Assembly (NCBI GenBank): GCA_963965975.1
Contig: OZ014411.1
Coordinates: 28,072,249-28,136,248, forward strand
DNA from: Xestospongia bergquistia
Lineage: Eukaryota; Porifera; Demospongiae; Haplosclerida; Petrosiidae
DNA: 64,000 nucleotides
Reading direction: 5' to 3'
Positions 58,345 to 64,000 of the stretch are shown in pieces; the first letter of the stretch is position 1, and the number at the start of each line of letters is the position of its first letter. The position numbers and the translations under genes were made by a program. Below the pieces are notes generated by a model. It saw nothing but the letters and a program-made list of their open reading frames with translations, was not told the origin of the DNA and ran no database searches.

Positions 58345-61341
58345 CAGAATTAAAGGACAAAAGAACAGAGCTCTCGCTGTGTTGCTGTTACTCCAAGTTT
58401 CACGCGTTATGCGATCGTCAGACAGCTGTCTGACGATCGCATAACGCGTGAAACTCGGAGTAACAGCAACACAGCGAGAGCTCTGTTCTTTTGTCCTTTA
58501 ATTCTGTTCTAACCCGCTCTGTCTAAACGACATCGAGCACTCTTCAACAGACTTAGATACTTCAGTATATATATATATATATATATATATATTGTATTGT
58601 GAACATACTCTAGAGTAAAGTATTCCTTGAAAGGGGAACATTCTGTTCAATACAATAATTGGCATGACTATATAGAACCAATATAAACAAGACCCATTTC
58701 AGTGCTGGTGGATGGCCTTGACTGAAAGTAAACCATATAACCTGTACTAAACACTGCTTGAAATTCAACAGTAAAACAAAGTACAAACACACAACATTAG
58801 AATACTATTACAATAGTAAACAAGGTGACTACAAACAAAAGCATAACACTTAAAAAGTCATGTTAGGGTAGAAAAGAAAAGCCAATACAGTCAGAAAGAT
58901 AATTAATCTTCTGTAGCTTTTTGTTAATGTAAATATTCCACAAATTTTAATAAAACAAATGTATAACATCTATATACACTATGGATTTGTTAGTACATCA
59001 GACACCATTGATCAAAAATACAAACAACATTATTAGGTGTAATTTACCGACCTCATCACATAAATTTGGATCTGCACTAAATTGTAAGAGTGATTGGATA
59101 ATTTCACGATGACATTTAGCTGAGGCAATCTGTAAAGGTGTCTTCTGATTCTGGAAAACAAACACATTATATGCATGCACTGTAACAGGTTTGTAGTAAT
59201 ATTATTAAATCTGACAAACTAAGTAGTAAAAAACATACTACCTTGTCAAGAATATCAGGATTTGCATCAAATTGTAAGAGCATATTGACTATCTCTGAAT
59301 GGCCTTCACTTGCAGCAATATGCAAAGCTGTCATCTCATCCTAAAATTGACGTAGACACTGCAGTGAATTAAGAGATCAATTACCTCATTGTGAGATTCT
59401 ATATTAGCTCTATTTTCAAGAGCTAGTCTCACTCCATTAATGTCTCCATTCAGAGCAGCTGTGAGTAAATTTTCATTCTAATAAAATATAAGTAATATAT
59501 GATAAACTGAATATATAGGTTGTTACAATAGAAAACTCTATTCTAGTCATCGTCCATAATTCAATTATATATGTTAGTAAGGTATACTGAGCTTAATGTT
59601 TTTCTTTGGATAAAGACAAAGCTTACCTCACTATCTGGCTCATCAAAAGACGATTCATATTCTTTATCTGAACAAAAATGGAATTAAAAATTAAACTTAT
59701 AATAGTTTTTATGAAGCTAATTTCATGTAAAATTAGGATTTTGAAACTAGGAGGCTGTCAGTGGAGACTACAATGCTTGAAGGCTGAATATAGTATGGTA
59801 AATCGACCATACCTATTGTCCTAGGGCTAGCAGTTGTTGTCTCAGCCATTAATGTGTGTAATTTAATTTGATTCATCACTTTCACTTGCCAACATATGGT
59901 CTAACATTGCCAAAAACCAAGTTAGGACTATGCATCATGCCAAGCATTAAAATAGGAAAAAATAATAATTTCATGCATATACAAAATGTGGTTATGTAAT
60001 TATCTACCTGGTTCTAAGGTATTCGTTAAAAGTCTTAGTATCTCCTCCCTGTTGTCAATGTCAGACATAAGGGCATTTGCTGGAGTTTCACCACTATTAT
60101 TAATAATGGTTGTGTCAGCATGTTTAGAAAGCAGATAATGTATTATATTTGCAAAGCCATTTCTGCAGGCATCATGCAATGGAGTATCTCCAACCTGTAT
60201 GTAGAAATCATAAGTTATCTGTGCACAATAATAATATATATAATCTAGTGTTTATAACTTACATTATCGATACACACAATATTTGCATTATACTGCTCAT
60301 ATAATAATGTCACAATGTCAAGGTGACCTTTATATGCCGCTAAATGTAGAGGAGTCATGTCATAGTTTTCCTACAAGGAAAGCATCGAAAATAACATCAA
60401 TGTGACAATACATTGATAAATAATTATAAAAATTTAAAAGTTCTTAATGCATAATTGAATATAACCTACATTGTCTTGAGTATATAAATATGCACCATTC
60501 TCAAGAGTATTAATAACACTACTAACATCTCCAGACCGGATAGCAGCAACTAATTCTTCATTCTAGTGAAAAATACAAAAACTGTTCAAGTCACTGCTAC
60601 AAACATTTTTCCTAGTACTAAATAATGACAACATTAGAAGGTACAGTAAATTTTAAAAATGTTTATTACTATTTGTAATTGTTACATATTATAATAATCA
60701 TCAGCATCTTAAATTTTTAACAATTTTTTTAACTTAGAGACAAGTATTAGATTAAAACACATGCTATCATATTACTTATTAGACTCTCAGGATACATATT
60801 TTGTAGGAGAGACAACTATTTGAGGTGGTAAGGGCAATGTCTACAATAATTGTATTTAGAATTTTTTGAGCCTCCTTTATAAAGTTAGTATCAAAACTAT
60901 ATACATCAGTTAAAAAATAAAGCTTGAACTTTCCAGGAAAGTCACAGGCAAAATAGGTGAGCACTTTTTTGAATTAGCTTTTACTTATTTCATGTCTCAA
61001 AGCTAGATGATAGAACGTCTTGCTTCGAGACTAGCAATATGCTAGCTTGATTGTTTTAAAAGTGATGAACATTAGATTTCCTTCATCTTCTACAGAAAAT
61101 TCAAAAGACCCTTCTTGTATATATTTATATTATACATACAGTAACGCGAATCACTTCTAGGGAAGGGGAGAATACAACACACACAATAATTGTACGTGTG
61201 CGTATTTATGATCTTGTAAGCAAGACCAAGTACTTCCCCTGTTTGGCTTGGTTTGGCTCGCAAAACTAAAATTGACTTACGATGGACTTATCATAGAGTT
61301 GATTGTCAACAACTTACCAGTTTTTCTAAGGGTGTAGCCAT
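55936..61341 (-). CDS. Ankyrin-repeat, ZU5 and death-domain protein, 13 exons
   Basis: Exons: 61318-61341, 60470-60562, 60263-60370, 60008-60194, 59627-59667, 59385-59477, 59242-59340, 59052-59150, 57527-57710, 56890-57464, 56690-56833, 56462-56636, 55936-56378. They sum to 2265 nt, a closed frame of 754 residues. Ankyrin repeats fill residues about 9-137 and 152-300 (for example MTPLHLAAYKGHLDIVTLLY, MTALHIAASEGHSEIVNMLL), separated by an acidic linker. Residues about 320-410 look like a ZU5 domain (YGIKLVIPKYSVQKGNVV). The middle (500-610) may be a divergent UPA-like region. The C-terminus is a death domain (EWRSIGEQLC, then RLSEVLQLWINQRKR and LANEICRYLLNE). Ankyrins, UNC5 and PIDD share the ZU5-death pairing; the repeats make this closest to a miniature ankyrin. 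It is likely a cytosolic signalling adaptor, as no signal peptide or membrane segment is seen. Confidence 0.85.
57711..59051 (-). other. Long intron with palindrome and (TA)n tracts
   Basis: 1341 nt between ankyrin exons 8 and 9 of the ANK-ZU5-death gene, much longer than most other introns here. It carries the palindrome at 58343-58508 between two (TA)n tracts. No coding exon seen. Confidence 0.6.
58343..58508. repeat. 166-bp near-perfect palindrome
   Basis: Two 83-bp arms meet at 58425/58426 (centre GACAGCTGTC) with no spacer and a single mismatch. The arms contain 'cacgcgttatgcgatcgtc' and are richer in CpG than the surroundings. (TA)n tracts lie at about 58316-58342 and 58566-58592. It may be two head-to-head transposon ends, a fold-back element or an assembly artefact. 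Confidence 0.9.
59813..59849 (-). CDS. Alternative first exon of the ANK-ZU5-death gene
   Basis: ATG at 59849 opens MAETTTASPRTI and ends in a GTATGG donor in phase 1, the same phase as the exon that ends at 60008. Splicing to 59667 gives a frame of 629 residues that lacks the first three ankyrin-bearing exons. No acceptor upstream would place it inside the long transcript. It implies an internal promoter near 59850-60000, or a separate downstream gene. Confidence 0.55.
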
Positions 61342-63514
61342 GAAGGAATCGGAGCAGCAGGAGTGATAGCTGGAAGTTCAAGCATTAACGTATGTATAGT
61401 CTAAAGATTTCTTGCGATATTTATAAAATTTAAATTTAAACACAGATTCAGTGTAAACAATTATTTTTTCGCACAATTTAATTAGAATTGACACATAATT
61501 ATCACAATGCTATATTTCAGTGCTGAATGATTTCATAGTCTAGTTGTGACAAGTTAAGTAACTAGTGTTTTATGTGTAGAAAGGTGTGTCTATTATGGAC
61601 CACCATGAAGTTAGTCTGACATGGCTTACTGCATAAACATCAAAACAAAACAAATACAGGTTTCTTCAGAAGAAATCATTTTAGCAAGTTACTGCAATCT
61701 TTTTGCTTACACAAACGTTTTGGCGAACGAAAGTTCATCTTTTAGTGACAAGACCATTTAAAAGTGGATAAAAGTCACTAGTTTAATAACCACACTCATT
61801 TTTGTATAAAGTATATATGTTATCCTATATAAATAGCTACGTTAATTCTATTTTCAGATTTAGGCTCATATTTTGCTGTGTATGGCATTACTTATACTCC
61901 ATAAAGTAAACATATTTAACTTATGTTGTGTTTTTGGTTTGTATGATTTACACACTTGGTTTGAATTAAATTATAGAATTCACTGTACCTACATTTGTTA
62001 TATAAGTGTATAATGCCATTTATTTATATATGTAAGCATGTATATAACTGGTGTATTCCTAAAAGAACTTAGTGACAGGTAGATTAACAAATATGATATT
62101 AAAATGAAGATGCTGAACAATGAAATCATATATTTCTGGAAGCACAGAATAATAAGAGATGGTACAAAGTTTATGACATCAAAACATTTATTTTTACACC
62201 ATTTGTTACACACGACATTGGTATGAATGATGCTGTATGTCGAGTTTACATTTATAGCACAACTAGCATGGCTGTTGTTATAAATTGTAACAGCTTCCCT
62301 TGTTAAATAATACATAATTTTTGCCTGTCAATATCAGAAATAAATGTAGCAGTAGAATGTATCAGAAAGAGATGTTACAATTAGAGAAATTAACTTATAA
62401 ACACATGTCATTGCTGTTCTGTATAAGCTTTGAGAACAAGAAGAACATACATAATAATATTCTTTTATAAGTGTGACTACATTCATAGCAATAAAATGAA
62501 ATATCTCACTTAAGTGCCAAATAGGTTCTAATTAACTTCCACTAAGACCCCTTACTGCAGACACAGTAGACTCTTTCTTGTAGAATACTTGCAATGAATA
62601 ATATTATATTTAACAGCAGGTGGAAGAATTGTCAATACTCAAATGACAAGCAACTAGGCAAGTATGCATAAACAAATGATTTGCAACTAAAGCATTGTAT
62701 ACTAATATAATTTGTGTGTGTTACCATATTTTTGTGTATAAGCATTAAAATAGACATTCTATTAAGCACTACTCAACTGTTTTTAACAGAATCCAACAAC
62801 ATTTTCCATCAATAGTAACAGTCATTGTACTTTCTGGAATTCCTACTTCAGTCCACATGTTACCTTTTTTGACTTTGCATGTTACTTTTCTTCAAAATAC
62901 TAACACATACGTATATTATAATTATTATGGTATAAGAAAAATGACCAGGTATATATTTTTGAAGCTGTGTATTGTGATGAAGGAAATATTAAAACTATAG
63001 ATTTGAGATCATCTAGTAATGTTCTAGATAAATTTTCACGGTGATGTCATCAATAACTAAGCTAAATGTATAATACTCTATCAAATCCATAAATTATTAT
63101 GCACTGTCTATAATTTAGTATTATACTGTCAACTAGCTACCTTCATAGTAGGAATCAAATACCTATAAAAACTTAACATTATTTTAAATTAGCAACATAA
63201 TAAATAAAAAGTAAAAGTGCTCAAGCATACTAAAGTCTGTCCTGTTGAGTTTAAAATTATATCTTCATTTTGACAAACTTTTTTATTCAGTAAAGAACAT
63301 ACACTTTGTAATCTCTCATATAACATTATTTACTGATCTTGTGTTATATTGAACACGACTACATCCTTTCTTATAAAAATTACTTTATTCTAGTAATGTT
63401 GATAGATAACTTTGAGATGTTACAGTAATTAATTGTGTAACAACACATCCTGTGTTAAATAATATAACGTTTTTGTGATAGTATTCATATTTGATCTAAT
63501 CTATTTGGATGATA

Positions 63515-63576
<62 letters not shown>

Positions 63577-64000
63577 GACCTTTTATATACTGACCATAAT
63601 CCATTATTAAGTCTTGCTTAGCTCTAATAAGACCTTTCCTTTGCATTTATTTCAATATTACAATGATGGGCAATGCTCTATGTATGAATACTCATTGAAT
63701 TAAGATCTACTCTGCTGAATGGAAATACAGATGCTCTCAGTAGATTAGAAATTTGATGCAAATGCTTAGCAAGATTTTTATAGTGAAAATGTATTATAAA
63801 GTTGGCAATTTATACAGCTCTCTTAGTTCTATTTAATAGAAGATTGGACAAAAAATTTTCAACGTTCTTCCTTCAGATATCTGTGATTTTTCACTGCGTA
63901 TTTTACAATGTTTAGCACTTGTTCAAATTACAATGAACTTTTTTAATTAGAGTCTGAGAGGGGCTATGATGTAACTGAGAACCACAAGTATTCAAGAGAT
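61342..64000. other. Right end of window, no gene seen
   Basis: The first part should hold the promoter of the ANK-ZU5-death gene; one CpG-containing stretch lies at 61140-61260. A long (TA)n tract sits at about 63517-63574. A frame at 61998-62315 is AT-driven and has no family resemblance. Confidence 0.45.

Noticed and set aside
61998-62315. 105-codon minus-strand frame near the right end
   Set aside because: AT-driven composition with no recognisable domain or splice context.
63517-63574. Long (TA)n tract as a possible functional element
   Set aside because: Simple repeat, common in AT-rich genomes; others occur at 8623, 13181, 51755, 58316 and 58566.

Overview
This window looks like animal nuclear DNA: AT-rich, with very short spliced introns, nuclear genes for mitochondrial proteins, and domain families typical of early-branching animals (a many-domain SRCR receptor, ankyrin-ZU5-death architecture, beta-helix plus multipass membrane protein). 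A demosponge such as Amphimedon is my best guess. That is an inference from gene content and intron size, not a database match.

Layout. 1-4 kb: two minus-strand genes for mitochondrial translation, ribosomal protein uS12m and elongation factor Tu (11 exons, every intron 41-50 nt). 4-24 kb: a decaying tandem cluster of a small plus-strand gene family that resembles MBF2 proteins. It holds two intact members, two 5' pseudogene copies and one 3' relic, with six copies of one TATA promoter block. The cluster is built from segmental duplications that carry ghosts of the EF-Tu gene ends, and it is littered with MITEs, a dated hAT-like insertion, a THAP-transposase relic and a FLYWCH relic. 25-32 kb: a 24-exon minus-strand gene for a transmembrane receptor with about twelve SRCR domains, nine of them arranged as three tandem copies of a three-domain unit. 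32-37 kb: mostly empty. 37.5-38 kb: an EF-hand calcium-binding protein. 38.4-42.8 kb: a young, nearly complete Ty1/copia element with almost identical LTRs and a 5-bp target duplication. 46.3-50.1 kb: an intronless gene for a beta-helix ectodomain with a multipass membrane domain, interrupted by three lesions. 52.7-54.9 kb: remnants (Penelope-like RT, RFC3 fragment, plus-strand death-domain exon). 55.9-61.3 kb: a 13-exon minus-strand gene for an ankyrin-repeat/ZU5/death-domain protein with an apparent alternative first exon and a 166-bp near-perfect palindrome in one intron. 61.4-64 kb: no gene seen.

Functionally, the uS12m and EF-Tu genes serve mitochondrial translation. The SRCR receptor, the beta-helix/multipass protein and the ANK-ZU5-death protein suggest recognition and signalling genes of the innate-immunity type, evolving by duplication and loss. 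The least explained locus is the MBF2-like cluster. All splice sites were read by eye from GT/AG signals, reading frame and family resemblance. No alignment or search was run.
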